Shown: piece after piece, positions 44,713 through 54,452 of the stretch
Position numbering within the stretch: position 1 is the stretch's first letter
Layout of the letters: every line of letters begins with the position of its first letter
Source of the DNA: Tannerella serpentiformis
GTDB taxonomy: Bacteria; Bacteroidota; Bacteroidia; Bacteroidales; Tannerellaceae
NCBI RefSeq assembly: GCF_003033925.1
Contig: NZ_CP028365.1
Span: 1,240,001-1,304,000, forward strand
Direction: 5' to 3'
Length of the DNA stretch: 64,000 bases
Made by a program: the position numbers and the translations under genes
The notes under the pieces: generated by a model
Database searches by the model: none
Seen by the model: the letters and a program-made list of their open reading frames with translations, nothing else
Told to the model about the DNA's origin: nothing

Positions 44713-46041
44713 ATGTTTGAAAACTTAAGCGACAGATTAGAACGCTCATTCAAGCTGCTGAAGGGCGAAGGGAAGATCACGGAACTGAACGTGGCGGAGA
44801 CACTCAAGGATGTGCGACGCGCGCTGCTTGACGCCGACGTAAACTATAAGGTGGCCAAACAGTTCACCGACACGGTGAAGACCAAGGCCATGGGCCAGAA
44901 TGTGCTCACGGCGCTCAAGCCGAACCAGGTGATGGTGAAGATCGTGCACGACGAACTGGCTACGCTCATGGGCGCCTCGGCCTCAGAGCTGGAGCTGAAG
45001 GGGCAACCGGCCGTCATCCTTATGGCGGGCTTGCAGGGCTCGGGTAAGACGACCTTCTCGGGTAAGCTGGCCGGCATGCTGCGCAGCAAGAAGGGCAAGA
45101 AGCCGCTGCTGGCTGCGTGCGACGTGTACCGTCCGGCGGCCATCGATCAGCTGCATGTCTTAGGCGAGCAGCTTGGCGTGCCCGTGTATTCCGAGCGGGA
45201 GAACAAGAACCCGGTGGAGATCGCCGAGCATGCCATTGCAGAGGCACGGCGCACGGGGCGTGACTTGGTGATCATCGATACGGCCGGCCGTCTGGCCGTC
45301 GACGAGCAGATGATGCAAGAGATCGCCGCCATTAAGCAGGCTATCAACCCGGACGAAACGCTCTTCGTGGTCGACTCCATGACGGGCCAGGACGCGGTGA
45401 ATACGGCCAAGGAGTTCAACGATCGGCTCGACTTTTCAGGCGTGGTGCTCACGAAGCTCGATGGCGATACGCGTGGTGGTGCGGCGCTCTCGATCCGCAC
45501 GGTGGTCGACAAGCCCATCAAGTTCATCGGCACGGGCGAAAAGATGGAGGCGCTCGATGTGTTCCATCCCGAACGTATGGCCGACCGTATCCTCGGCATG
45601 GGCGACGTGGTCTCACTCGTGGAGCGCGCACAGGAACAGTATGACGAAGCCGAGGCGCGGCGCTTGCAGAAGAAGCTGGCCAAGAACCAGTTCGACTTCA
45701 ACGACTTCCTCGGGCAGATCCAGCAGATCAAGCGCATGGGTAACCTCAAAGACTTGGCCGCGATGATCCCCGGCGTAGGCAAGGCGCTGAAGAATATCGA
45801 CATCGACGAGAACGCGTTCAAGGGCATCGAAGCGATCATCTACTCTATGACGCCCGAGGAGCGCACAAACCCCTCGATCCTGAACGGTTCGCGGCGCCAA
45901 CGGATCGCCTCGGGCAGTGGCACGTCGGTGCAAGACGTAAACAAGCTCATCAAGCAATTCGACGAGACGCGCAAGATGATGCGCATGATCACCACCGCAA
46001 AGCCGAGCAGCCGCATGGCTGCACCGTTCCGCAGGAAATAA
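44713..46041 (+). CDS. ffh: Signal recognition particle protein Ffh
   Basis: A 442-residue SRP54-type GTPase. The N domain (1-about 95) precedes the G domain with [15 protein letters not shown] (about 104-118), [25 protein letters not shown] and [15 protein letters not shown]. The C-terminal M domain (about 300-442) contains the amphipathic helices with [17 protein letters not shown], which bind 4.5S RNA and signal sequences. It targets nascent membrane and secreted proteins to the SecYEG translocon. folD follows 29 bp downstream and is likely co-transcribed. The length is usual. Confidence 0.97.
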   Translation: MFENLSDRLERSFKLLKGEGKITELNVAETLKDVRRALLDADVNYKVAKQFTDTVKTKAMGQNVLTALKPNQVMVKIVHDELATLMGASASELELKGQPAVILMAGLQGSGKTTFSGKLAGMLRSKKGKKPLLAACDVYRPAAIDQLHVLGEQLGVPVYSERENKNPVEIAEHAIAEARRTGRDLVIIDTAGRLAVDEQMMQEIAAIKQAINPDETLFVVDSMTGQDAVNTAKEFNDRLDFSGVVLTKLDGDTRGGAALSIRTVVDKPIKFIGTGEKMEALDVFHPERMADRILGMGDVVSLVERAQEQYDEAEARRLQKKLAKNQFDFNDFLGQIQQIKRMGNLKDLAAMIPGVGKALKNIDIDENAFKGIEAIIYSMTPEERTNPSILNGSRRQRIASGSGTSVQDVNKLIKQFDETRKMMRMITTAKPSSRMAAPFRRK

Positions 46042-46070
46042 ACAGACACATATATAATAGGTATAGAAGG

Positions 46071-46976
46071 ATGGAAGAGCACAGCTATCAACTGATCGAC
46101 GGCAAAGCCGTGGCAGAGCAGATCAAAAAGGAATTGGCTGCTGAAGTAGAAAAGATCAAGCAGGACGGACGGAAGGCGCCGCACCTCGTGGCCATACTGG
46201 TGGGTCACGACGGAGGTAGCGAAGCCTATGTGGCCAATAAGGTGAGGAATTGCGAAGAGATCGGGCTGCGCTCGTCGCTCATTCGCTTCGAGGACGACGT
46301 GACGGAGCAGGCCCTGCTCGACAAGGTGAACGAACTGAACGCTGACGACGATGTGGACGGGCTGATCGTACAAATGCCGCTGCCGAAGCACATCTCTTCG
46401 CAGCGCGTGATCGAGGCCATCGACTACCGCAAGGACGTGGACGGCTTCCACCCGATCAACGTCGGGCGCATGTCCATCGGCCTGCCATGCTTCAAACCGG
46501 CCACACCCGCGGGCATTATCGAGTTGCTACGCCACTACGAGATCCCGACGAAGGGCAAGCATTGCGTCATCCTGGGCCGCAGCAACATTGTCGGCAAACC
46601 GATGGCGATGCTGATGATGCAGAAGGAGAATCCGGGTGACTGCACCGTGACGGTCTGCCACAGTCGGTCGGAAAACCTGCGCGAGATGTGCCTCAGTGCG
46701 GACATCATCATCGCAGCGCTGGGTGTGCCGGAGTTCCTCAAAGGCGACATGGTGAAAGAAGGCGCCGTAGTGATCGACGTCGGTACGACCCGCGTACCGA
46801 GCAGTGTGACCAAGAGCGGTTACCGACTGATGGGCGACGTAGCCTTCCATGAGGTGGCTCCGAAGTGCAGCTACATCACGCCCGTGCCTGGCGGCGTAGG
46901 GCCGATGACTATCATCTCGCTGATGCGCAACACGCTTTTGGCTGGCACGAAAGCCGTGTTCGGCAAAGAGGAATAA
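46071..46976 (+). CDS. folD: Methylenetetrahydrofolate dehydrogenase/cyclohydrolase
   Basis: A 301-residue bifunctional FolD. It has [20 protein letters not shown] (about 43-62; the catalytic Lys lies here), [13 protein letters not shown], the KDVDGFHP motif near 121-128, the NADP-binding [13 protein letters not shown] near 165, and the terminal [12 protein letters not shown]. It interconverts methylene-, methenyl- and formyl-tetrahydrofolate for purine, fMet and thymidylate synthesis. It is second in an apparent operon with ffh. Start ATG 46071 follows AGAAGG. Confidence 0.97.
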   Translation: MEEHSYQLIDGKAVAEQIKKELAAEVEKIKQDGRKAPHLVAILVGHDGGSEAYVANKVRNCEEIGLRSSLIRFEDDVTEQALLDKVNELNADDDVDGLIVQMPLPKHISSQRVIEAIDYRKDVDGFHPINVGRMSIGLPCFKPATPAGIIELLRHYEIPTKGKHCVILGRSNIVGKPMAMLMMQKENPGDCTVTVCHSRSENLREMCLSADIIIAALGVPEFLKGDMVKEGAVVIDVGTTRVPSSVTKSGYRLMGDVAFHEVAPKCSYITPVPGGVGPMTIISLMRNTLLAGTKAVFGKEE

Positions 46977-46990
46977 TTCCCCGGGCAGGC

Positions 46991-47020
46991 TTTGCCAGTG
47001 TGAAAACTGGTATATCTTTG
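46991..47020 (+). promoter_or_regulatory. Promoter of tRNA-His
   Basis: TTTG at 46991-46994, an 18-bp spacer, and TATCTTTG at 47013-47020. A hairpin, GCATTCC/GGGAATGC (47026-47043), lies between promoter and tRNA and may be removed as a 5' leader. Confidence 0.7.
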
Positions 47021-47051
47021 CGGCGCATTCCGAAAGGGAATGCGTCTTTAT

Positions 47052-47126
47052 GGTGAGAGTGGCTCAGTTGGTTAGAGCATCGGATTGTGGTTCCGAGGGT
47101 CGTGGGTTCGAGTCCCATCTTTCACC
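47052..47126 (+). tRNA. tRNA-His (GTG)
   Basis: A full cloverleaf is readable: acceptor GTGAGAG/CTTTCAC, D-arm GCTC/GAGC, anticodon arm TCGGA TTGTGGT TCCGA with anticodon GTG, variable loop GGGTC, and T-arm GTGGG TTCGAGT CCCAT. An extra 5' G (47052) can pair with the discriminator C (47126), the identity hallmark of tRNA-His. CCA is not encoded. Confidence 0.96.
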
Positions 47127-47213
47127 CTCCTCGTTTTTTAATTTCTCATTTTGATTTAGACCTCTTCCCCCCATCGCCACCTATAGGGCGATGAAGAGGT
47201 TATCTACAGTTTA

Positions 47214-47250
47214 AGCCTGTCGAAGTCTTCCTTCGGCAGGCTTTCTTTTT
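47214..47250 (+). terminator. Terminator after tRNA-His
   Basis: GCCTGTCGAAG (47215-47225) pairs with CTTCGGCAGGC, followed by a TTTCTTTTT run. A second hairpin (CATCGCC/GGCGATG within CCTCTT...AAGAGG, 47161-47199) precedes it. Confidence 0.75.
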
Positions 47251-47272
47251 ATCCACTGTCAAGCAAGAGGTC

Positions 47273-48160
47273 TTTGCGGGAGTCCCGCAAGTCCCACGGG
47301 AAATGCTTTGGCGTTTGCGGGAGTCCCGCAAGTCCCACGGGAAATGCTTTGGCGTTTGCGGAAGCCCCGCAAGTCTCTCGAGAAACTTTTTGGCGTTTGC
47401 GGAAGCCCCGCAAGTGTCTCGAAGAACTTTTTGGTGTTTGCGGGAGTCCCGCAAGTGTCTCGAAAAACTTTTTGGCGTTTGCGGGAGTCCCGCAAGTCTC
47501 TCGGAAAACTTTTTGGCCTCTGCAGGAATGCTGCAAACGCCACGAAAAACTTTTTGGCCTCTGCAGGAATGCTGCAAATGCCTCGAAAAACTTTTTAGCC
47601 TCTGCAGGAATGCTGCAAATGCCACGAAAAACTTTTTGGCCTCTGCAGGAATGCTGCAAACGCCACGAAAAACTTTTTGGTCTCTGCAGGAACGCTGCAA
47701 ACGCCGCGAAAAACTTTTTGGACTCTGCAGGAACGCTGCAAATGCCACGAAAAACTTTTTGGCCTCTGCAGGAATGCTGCAAACGCCGCGAAAAACTTTT
47801 TGGTCTTTGCAGGAATGCTGCAAACGCCAAAATGGAGAAAAGCGCTCTTGCAGAAGTTCTGCAAACACCAAAATGGAGAAAAGCGCCCTTGCAGAAGTTC
47901 TGCAAACGTCAAAATGGGGAAAAGCGTCCTTGCAGAAGTTCTGCAAACACCAAAATGGAGAAAAGCATCCTTGCAGGAGTTCTGCAAACACCAAAATGGA
48001 GAAAAGGGCGCTTGCAGGAGTTCTGCAAACGCCAAAATGGGGAAAAGCGCTCTTGCAGAAGTTCTGCAAAGGCCAAAATGGAGAAAAGCGCTTTTGCAGA
48101 AGTTCTGCAAACACCAAAATGGGGAAAAGCGTCCTTGCAGAAGTTCTGCAAGGGCACCAC
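47273..48160. repeat. About 21 tandem 41-bp units with changing palindromes
   Basis: TTTGCGG-type starts at 47273, 47314, 47355, 47396, 47437 and 47478, then TCTGCAGG at 47519 and 47560 and so on, always 41 bp apart. The main palindrome changes along the array but keeps symmetry: TTGCGGGAGTCCCGCAA, then TGCAGGAATGCTGCA, then TTGCAGAAGTTCTGCAA. In the middle section a second dyad, GCCA...AAA/TTT...TGGC, sits 20.5 bp from the first (centres 47528 and 47548.5). As 41 is not a multiple of three, long ORFs appear on both strands; they are artefacts. Confidence 0.92.
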
Positions 48161-48284
48161 GAGAAAAGGCGAAAGGCCCTGACGGGATGGACTTCCGCCA
48201 AGACCTTTCTAGATAGTTGAATGTTTGTTGATCGCGATCTGACCCGTAACCCCTCCGGAGGGCGGATGGGCAGATCGTTTTTGC

Positions 48285-50528
48285 TTATCGCTTTCCTTTA
48301 AGCGACCAGCCCGTGTGTAAACCGATAATAAAGTAGACCAGCAACAGCTCGCCTATGGCCAGCAGGGAGTCGCCCGGCACACGCAGCCAACGAATGGCCT
48401 GCATCGTGTCTGTCTGCATGAACTCCATGGAGCGCGCTGACCAGTAGCCGTTCTGGATAGATTCCACGGCCTGCAAAATGCCGATGGGCAGCAAGCTCCC
48501 GACGAGCATCACCAAGAGGCCGATGTTGATGAGCCAGAAGGACCATCCGAGCAGCTTGTCGTTCCACTCCCGGTCAGGATAAAGCCCGCGGAGGACGAAG
48601 AGGATCAAGCCGATGCCGAGAATGCCATATACGCCAAAGAGCGCAGCGTGTCCGTGTACAGCCGTCGTGTTCAGGCCTTGGATGTAATACAACGCAATGG
48701 GCGGATTGATGGCGAAACCAAAGATGCCAGCGCCCAAGAAGTTCCAAAAGCACATGGCGATGAAGTAATAGATGGGCCACTTGTAGGCCTTGATCCAGGG
48801 TGTGGAGCGAGAGAGGCTATAGTTGTGATAGGCCTCATAGCCGATGAGCACCAGGGGGACGATCTCCAGCGCACTGAAGGTGGCGCCTAAGGCCAGAACG
48901 GCTGTGGGCGTGGCGCTGAAATAGAGGTGATGGAAGGTGCCAAGGATGCCACCGGCCAAGAAGATGATGGTCGAGAAAAGCACCGAGACGCTGGCGACCT
49001 TCAGGCGTAACAGTCCCATCCGGGAGAAGAGGAAGGCGGCCACGACGGTGGCAAAGACTTCAAAGAAGCCTTCCACCCAGAGGTGCACAACCCACCAGCG
49101 CCAGTATTCAGCGATGGCCATGTGTGTCTGACGGCCGTACATCAGTCCTGCGCCATAGAAGCCTGCGATGGCGATCGAGGCCAGGACGAAGAGCACAAGC
49201 AGGTGGCGACTCTCATCGCGCCGACGGAGCGCAGGCAGCAGGGCGCGAACCATGAGGAAGAGCCAGAGGAAGAGGCCCACGAGCAGGAGTGCCTGCCAGA
49301 AGCGGCCCAGCTCCAGGTATTCATAACCCTGATGACCGAAGTAGAAGTTCTCGACCAGCCCCAGCTTTTGCATGACGCCAAACCACTGTCCGGCCAGCGA
49401 ACCAAGGACGACGATGAGCAAGGCGATGAAGAGCACATTCACTCCCAAGCGTTGGTATTTGGGTTCTTGGCCCGACACAGCGGGGGCGATATAGAGTCCC
49501 GTAGCGAGCCATGAGGTGGCAATCCAGAAGATGGCCAGCTGCACGTGCCAACTGCGCGAGATGGCCTGAGGCAGAATCAGGTCGAGCGGCAGGCCGAAGA
49601 ATCCGCCTCCCTCTACGCCATAATGCGCCGTGATGACTCCGGCTACCATTTGCACGAGGATAAGGAGCGACACGATCCAGATGTATTTCAGTGTAGCCCG
49701 CATCGACGGCGTCGGCTTCAGGCCTCGCATGGGGTCGGAGGCGGGCAGGCGATCGTTCTCTTCCTTTTCCTTATTGCTGGCGTGATAGTAGACCAAAAGT
49801 CCGACGCCAAAGAGCAGCATCAGCACGCTAAACCCGGACCACATCTGTAGCGAGGTCGACGGCTTATTGCCTATCACCGGCTCATAGGGCCAGTTGTTGG
49901 TGTAGGTCACATCACTCCCCGGACGGTTGGTGCTGCACACCCACGTGGTCCAGGTAAAGAAGGCGTTCATCTGTGCCATGCGCGCAGGGTCCTTGATGGC
50001 GCCCTTCGGGATGGCGTAGCTCTTACGGACATGATCCATCGAGGGGTCCTCCATAAAGAGCTTCGTGTAATAATCCGCCAAGGCCCGAGCCACCTGAGCG
50101 CGTTCGGGTGAGAAGGTGATCACGCCCGAAGCAGCATCGTAGGTGTTCGTACGGAGCTCTTTGCGTAGCTGTACGAGGTATTTAGCCTGCTCGTCCTCGG
50201 GGAGGTCTTTGTAGGTCTTGCCGTCCTTCTGGGCAAAAAGGTCCAGAAGCATTTCGGTCTCTCGATGCAGGTAGTCGGCGTTCCAGTCGGGGGCGATGTA
50301 AGCACCATGCCCCCAGATGCTGCCGACGGTTTGCCCGCCCATGGACTGCCAAACGTTCTGGCCGTCCTTAATGTCTTGTCCTTCGTAGAGGACTTCGCCG
50401 TCGCTCACCACGATCTTAGTGGGGAACGGAGGTGCTGTTCGGTAGATTTCCACACCGAATATGATCAGCACCAGGAATGAGGCTGCCACTGTAGCCCCAA
50501 GCCACATCCACAATCTTTTCGCTGTCAT
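48285..50528 (-). CDS. norZ: Quinol-dependent nitric oxide reductase (qNOR)
   Basis: A 747-residue single-subunit qNOR that reduces NO to N2O with quinol electrons in the inner membrane. An N-terminal transmembrane segment is followed by a periplasmic domain (about 40-220; IWGHGAYIAPDW) and then about 13 membrane segments. Haem-copper oxidase-type ligands are visible: SWHVQLAIFW (His), HLWVEGFFEVF (with a NOR-type Glu), GTFHHLYF (paired His) and AVHGHAALFGVYG. No copper-oxidase Tyr-His motif is seen. In an anaerobe it most likely detoxifies NO. A possible -7 box (GACCTTTG on the minus strand, plus 50559-50566) precedes it. It is monocistronic. Confidence 0.95.
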   Translation of the reverse strand: MTAKRLWMWLGATVAASFLVLIIFGVEIYRTAPPFPTKIVVSDGEVLYEGQDIKDGQNVWQSMGGQTVGSIWGHGAYIAPDWNADYLHRETEMLLDLFAQKDGKTYKDLPEDEQAKYLVQLRKELRTNTYDAASGVITFSPERAQVARALADYYTKLFMEDPSMDHVRKSYAIPKGAIKDPARMAQMNAFFTWTTWVCSTNRPGSDVTYTNNWPYEPVIGNKPSTSLQMWSGFSVLMLLFGVGLLVYYHASNKEKEENDRLPASDPMRGLKPTPSMRATLKYIWIVSLLILVQMVAGVITAHYGVEGGGFFGLPLDLILPQAISRSWHVQLAIFWIATSWLATGLYIAPAVSGQEPKYQRLGVNVLFIALLIVVLGSLAGQWFGVMQKLGLVENFYFGHQGYEYLELGRFWQALLLVGLFLWLFLMVRALLPALRRRDESRHLLVLFVLASIAIAGFYGAGLMYGRQTHMAIAEYWRWWVVHLWVEGFFEVFATVVAAFLFSRMGLLRLKVASVSVLFSTIIFLAGGILGTFHHLYFSATPTAVLALGATFSALEIVPLVLIGYEAYHNYSLSRSTPWIKAYKWPIYYFIAMCFWNFLGAGIFGFAINPPIALYYIQGLNTTAVHGHAALFGVYGILGIGLILFVLRGLYPDREWNDKLLGWSFWLINIGLLVMLVGSLLPIGILQAVESIQNGYWSARSMEFMQTDTMQAIRWLRVPGDSLLAIGELLLVYFIIGLHTGWSLKGKR

Positions 50529-50682
50529 AATTTCTATTGATTACAAGTAGTTCGGCCGCAAAGGTCTGTAAAGCGGATGCTGTAAAAAGTAACCTTTGCA
50601 ACACCCCCCTCTCCGATGAATAGCCAGGAGGGAAGCCCGAAGGAGAGGGGTGCCCCGTACTGACAAGGATCCTTTCGGAGCC

Positions 50683-50711
50683 TTTGCCATTGACAGATCT
50701 TTGTACTTTTG
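50683..50711 (+). promoter_or_regulatory. Promoter of pta-ackA
   Basis: TACTTTTG at 50704-50711 matches TAnnTTTG; TTTG at 50683-50686 may be the -33 box with a short 17-bp spacer. The leader would be about 70 nt. Confidence 0.6.
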
Positions 50712-50787
50712 TTGCGAAGGAAACAGCATCACGTGGCAAGATTCCAGATATATCCACATATTCATCATTCATATAATTCACGGAACC

Positions 50788-51801
50788 ATGAATTTGATTC
50801 AAAGTATCGTAGATCGCGCAAAAGCGAACAAGCAGCGCATCGTCCTGCCCGAAGGCACGGAAGAGCGCACATTGGTGGCCGCCGATAGGCTCGTAGCCGA
50901 CGGAGTGGCCGACATTATCCTGATCGGTGAGCCTAACGACATCCGTAAAGAGGCCGACCGACTCGGACTGAAGCACATCAACGGGGCACGTCTGCTCGAC
51001 CCCAAGAACCACGAGAAGAAGCAGGCCTACGCCGACCTGTTGCTCGACCTGCGTCGGGCCAAGGGCATGACCCCAGAGAAGGCCGCCGAACTGGTGGAGG
51101 ATCCGCTCTACCTGGCCTGCCTGATGATCAAGGCGGGCGATGCCGACGGTGAGATCGCTGGGGCACGCAACACGACGGGCAATGTGCTCCGTCCGGCGTT
51201 GCAGATTATCAAGACGACGAAGGGCATCTCGTGCGTATCGGGCGCCTTCCTGATGTTCGTCAAGGATCCATCGTACGGCCGCGAGGGCATACTGATCTTC
51301 GCCGACTGTGCCGTATTGCCCGACCCGACCGCTGCGGAGCTGGCACAGATCGCCGTCTCGTCGGCCGCTACAGCGCGTGCCATGTTAGGCACCGAGCCGC
51401 GCGTGGCTATGCTGAGCTTCTCGACCAAGGGAAGCGCCTCACACGAGCGCGTGGACAAGGTGGCCGAGGCTACACGCCTGGCACGTGAGCTGGATCCGAC
51501 GCTGCAAGTGGACGGAGAAATGCAGCTCGACGCCGCGCTCGTGGAGCGTGTGGCGGCGCTCAAGGCGCCGGGCAGCACGGTGGCCGGACATGCTGACGTG
51601 CTCGTCTTCCCGTCGCTCGAGGCTGGCAACATCGGCTATAAGCTCGTGCAGCGTCTGGGTGGCGCCGAGGCCGTCGGCCCGATCTTGCAGGGCATGGCAG
51701 CGCCGGTCAACGACCTCTCGCGCGGCTGCTCCGTGGACGACATCTATCGCATGGTGGCCATCGCCTGCAACCAAGCCATCGCATTAAAGAACCAGAAATA
51801 G
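50788..51801 (+). CDS. pta: Phosphate acetyltransferase
   Basis: A 337-residue short-type Pta (no N-terminal DRTGG domain). It contains [19 protein letters not shown] near the N-terminus, [20 protein letters not shown] (about 128), and the C-terminal [21 protein letters not shown]-type segment ([17 protein letters not shown]) with [17 protein letters not shown]. It converts acetyl-CoA to acetyl phosphate. Start at 50788 ([12 protein letters not shown]) was preferred because the longer ORF runs through the promoter. ackA follows 19 bp later, giving the standard ATP-yielding acetate pathway. Confidence 0.96.
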   Translation: MNLIQSIVDRAKANKQRIVLPEGTEERTLVAADRLVADGVADIILIGEPNDIRKEADRLGLKHINGARLLDPKNHEKKQAYADLLLDLRRAKGMTPEKAAELVEDPLYLACLMIKAGDADGEIAGARNTTGNVLRPALQIIKTTKGISCVSGAFLMFVKDPSYGREGILIFADCAVLPDPTAAELAQIAVSSAATARAMLGTEPRVAMLSFSTKGSASHERVDKVAEATRLARELDPTLQVDGEMQLDAALVERVAALKAPGSTVAGHADVLVFPSLEAGNIGYKLVQRLGGAEAVGPILQGMAAPVNDLSRGCSVDDIYRMVAIACNQAIALKNQK

Positions 51802-51820
51802 ACAAGGAGACCTCAGGATT

Positions 51821-53023
51821 ATGAAAACATTGGTATTGAACTGCGGCAGCAGCTCCATCAAGTACAAACTCTTCGACATGACCTCGGGCGAGGTGATGGC
51901 ACAGGGCGGCATCGAGAAAGTAGGCCTCCCGGATTCGTTCCTCAAGTTTACCGACAAGAACGGCGAGAAGGTGATCCTCGAAAAGGCCATCCCCGACCAT
52001 ACGGTGGGCATCGCCTTCATCCTCGACACCCTGACCGACGCCAAGTATGGCTGCCTGAAGAACTTCAAGGACATCGACGCCGTCGGCCATCGCGTAGTGC
52101 ACGGTGCGGAGAAATTCGCCTCCAGCGTGCTCATCACCAAAGAGCTGTTGGAGAAGGTCAAGGAGTGCACCCCGTTGGCACCGCTCCATAACCCAGCCAA
52201 CCTGAAGGGTATCGAGGCGATCGAGAAGATCATGCCGGGCACACCCCAGGTGGCCGTCTTCGACACGGCGTTCCACCAGACCATGCCCGACTACGCCTAC
52301 CTCTACGCCCTGCCCTACCGCATATATAAGGACTACGGTGTGCGCCGCTACGGCTTCCACGGCACAAGCCATCGCTACGTGTCGCGCCGCGCATGCGAGA
52401 TCCTCGGCGTGCCTTACGAATCGCAGCGCATCATCACCGCACACATCGGTAACGGCGCCTCCATCACGGCCATCAAGGGCGGCAAGTCGATCGACACCTC
52501 GATGGGTATGACCCCGACCGAGGGACTGATGATGGGCACCCGCAGCGGTGACGTCGATCCGGGTGCACTGCCTTTCATCATGCACAAGGAGAACCTCGAC
52601 GCCGACGGACTGGCCGAGCTGCTGAACAAAAAAAGCGGCATGGCGGGCTTCTCGGAAATCTCGTCAGACATGCGTGACATCGAAGGCGCCATCGAATCCG
52701 GTAACAAGCGCGCAGCGCTGGCTCTGGCCATCTACGACTACCGGATCAAGAAGTACATCGGCGCTTACGCTGCGGCCTTGGGCGGGCTCGACATTCTGGT
52801 CTTCACCGGTGGCGTGGGCGAGAATCAAGACTCGACGCGCGAGGTGGTCTGCCGCGACATGGAGTTCCTCGGCCTCGAGTTTGACGCAGAGAAGAACCGT
52901 GGCGTACGCGGTCGTGAGATGGTGCTCAGCAAACCCAGCAGCCGCGTGAAGGTGCTCGTCGTGCCTACGGACGAGGAGTATATGATCGCCTCGGATACGT
53001 GTGAAATCTTGAAGGGGAAGTAG
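51821..53023 (+). CDS. ackA: Acetate kinase
   Basis: A 400-residue enzyme of the ASKHA fold that makes acetate and ATP from acetyl phosphate. Signatures: MKTLVLNCGSSSIKYKLFD at the N-terminus, VGHRVVHGAEKF, FDTAFHQTMP, RYGFHGTSHRYVS, IGNGASITAIKGG and LMMGTRSGDVDPG. It is preceded by pta in the same operon and followed by a long hairpin terminator. The length is usual. Confidence 0.97.
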   Translation: MKTLVLNCGSSSIKYKLFDMTSGEVMAQGGIEKVGLPDSFLKFTDKNGEKVILEKAIPDHTVGIAFILDTLTDAKYGCLKNFKDIDAVGHRVVHGAEKFASSVLITKELLEKVKECTPLAPLHNPANLKGIEAIEKIMPGTPQVAVFDTAFHQTMPDYAYLYALPYRIYKDYGVRRYGFHGTSHRYVSRRACEILGVPYESQRIITAHIGNGASITAIKGGKSIDTSMGMTPTEGLMMGTRSGDVDPGALPFIMHKENLDADGLAELLNKKSGMAGFSEISSDMRDIEGAIESGNKRAALALAIYDYRIKKYIGAYAAALGGLDILVFTGGVGENQDSTREVVCRDMEFLGLEFDAEKNRGVRGREMVLSKPSSRVKVLVVPTDEEYMIASDTCEILKGK

Positions 53024-53057
53024 CCTCTGAGGGGTGACATTCGATTGATTTATTCGT

Positions 53058-53115
53058 GCTGCCGACGGGAGTGAGGATCCCCCAAAACTCACCTTCCGTC
53101 GGCAGCCTCGTTTCT
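53058..53115 (+). terminator. Terminator after ackA
   Basis: GCTGCCGACGG (53058-53068) pairs with CCGTCGGCAGC (53096-53106), with inner GTGAG/CTCAC pairing; CTCGTTTCT follows. Confidence 0.8.
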
Positions 53116-53123
53116 ATACAGTC

Positions 53124-53275
53124 GTTTCTGGTGACCCGAAATGGCCGAAAACCTCTTTGGGGTCGTTTCCGGTGACCCGAAATGGTCGAAAACTACTTTT
53201 TGGTCATTTCTGGTGACCCGAAATGGCCGAAAACCTCTTTTCAGCCGTTTCGGGCGAAAAGATGCGCTGGAAAAG
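53124..53275. repeat. Four 41-bp units upstream of trmD
   Basis: (G/A)TTTC units start at 53124, 53165, 53206 and 53247, 41 bp apart. Each of the first three holds the near-palindrome TTTCTGGTGACCCGAAA or TTTCCGGTGACCCGAAA, then ATGGCCGAAAACC. Confidence 0.85.
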
Positions 53276-53323
53276 GTTCCGCTTCTCATAACAATTAGTC
53301 ATTAACAACGAATCATAGCCTTC

Positions 53324-54004
53324 ATGCGAATAGACATTCTCACTGTGCTGCCGGAGATGATCGATGGCTGCCTGAACTGCTCCATCCTCCGCCGAGCGCA
53401 AGACCGCGGACTGGCCGAGATCTACCTCCACAACCTGCGCGACTACACGACGAACAAGTGGCGACGCACGGACGATTATCCCTTCGGCGGCGAGGCTGGC
53501 ATGGTGATGCAGATCGAGCCGGTCGACCGTGCCATCTCGGCCCTGCAAGCCGAGCGCACATACGACGAGGTGATCTACACCTCGCCCGACGGCCAGCGCT
53601 TCGACCAGCCAATGGCTAACCGCCTCTCGCTGCTCCAGAACCTCATCATCCTCTGCGGACACTACAAGGGCGTCGATTACCGCATCCGCGAACACCTCAT
53701 CACGCTCGAGATCTCCGTCGGCGACTATGTGCTGACGGGCGGCGAGCTGGCCGCAGCCATCATCGCCGACGCCACCGTGCGCCTCATCCCGGGCGTGATC
53801 GGCGACGAGCAGAGCGCCCTCTCCGACTCGTTTCAGGACGGCCTCTTGGCCCCGCCCGTCTACACCCGACCGGCCGAATACAAGGGTTGGCGAGTGCCGG
53901 ACGTCCTCCTCTCGGGTCACGAGCGACGCATCGCCGAGTGGCGCCTCCAGCAGGCCCAGGAACGCACCGAGCGACTGCGGCCAGACTTGCTCAGAGAGGA
54001 GTAA
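53324..54004 (+). CDS. trmD: tRNA (guanine37-N1)-methyltransferase
   Basis: A 226-residue SPOUT methyltransferase that methylates G37 next to the anticodon and prevents +1 frameshifts. [12 protein letters not shown], the [17 protein letters not shown] loop, [16 protein letters not shown] and the trefoil-knot segment [21 protein letters not shown] are typical. Also typical is [35 protein letters not shown]. It lacks neighbouring rpsP/rimM/rplS, as is usual in Bacteroidetes. Arrays of short repeats flank it on both sides. Confidence 0.97.
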   Translation: MRIDILTVLPEMIDGCLNCSILRRAQDRGLAEIYLHNLRDYTTNKWRRTDDYPFGGEAGMVMQIEPVDRAISALQAERTYDEVIYTSPDGQRFDQPMANRLSLLQNLIILCGHYKGVDYRIREHLITLEISVGDYVLTGGELAAAIIADATVRLIPGVIGDEQSALSDSFQDGLLAPPVYTRPAEYKGWRVPDVLLSGHERRIAEWRLQQAQERTERLRPDLLREE

Positions 54005-54017
54005 GTCGATAGCCCCC

Positions 54018-54320
54018 CCAATACAATAGTTGTCGCGGCACCTAAAAGCGCTTTTCAACCCCAATACAATAGTTGTCGAGGCACTTAAAAGCGCTTTTCA
54101 ACCCCAATTCAATAGTTGTCGAGGCACTTAAAAGCACTTTTCAACCCCAATACAATAGTTGTCGAGGCACTTAAAAGCACTTTTCAACCCCGATACAATA
54201 GTTGAATCGGCCTTAAAAGCGCTTTTTGATAGGTATGCAGCAGCTGTATCGGCCCTGAAAACGCTTTTTGATAGGTATGCAGAAGCTGTATTGGCCTTGA
54301 AAACGCTTTTTGATAGGAAA
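54018..54320. repeat. Eight 42-43 bp units after trmD
   Basis: CCAATA-type starts at 54018, 54061, 54104, 54147 and 54190 are 43 bp apart; GCTTTTTGATAGG starts at 54221, 54263 and 54305 are 42 bp apart. The core AAAAGCGCTTTT is a perfect palindrome in several units and AAAAGCACTTTT in others. Confidence 0.9.
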
Positions 54321-54392
54321 ACAACACCTGTTCTTGGATTTACAGACAAGCCACACCCTCTCGGCTGAATGTGTTTCGATAGATACCCCATA

Positions 54393-54434
54393 AAAAGGGC
54401 ACCCCTGACAACGCATGTCGGAGGTGCCCTTTTC
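54393..54434. terminator. Bidirectional terminator between trmD and the ABC genes
   Basis: AAAAGGGCACC (54394-54404) pairs with GGTGCCCTTTT (54423-54433), with an inner GACA/TGTC pairing. The same core recurs at 61689-61722. Confidence 0.88.
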
Positions 54435-54452
54435 GTTTTTCGTTCCCCGCGA

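Noticed and set aside
47200-48220. Long overlapping ORFs on both strands (up to 333 codons)
   Set aside because: They come from a 41-bp repeat, which cycles through all three frames without stops. No signal, domain or single preferred frame is present.
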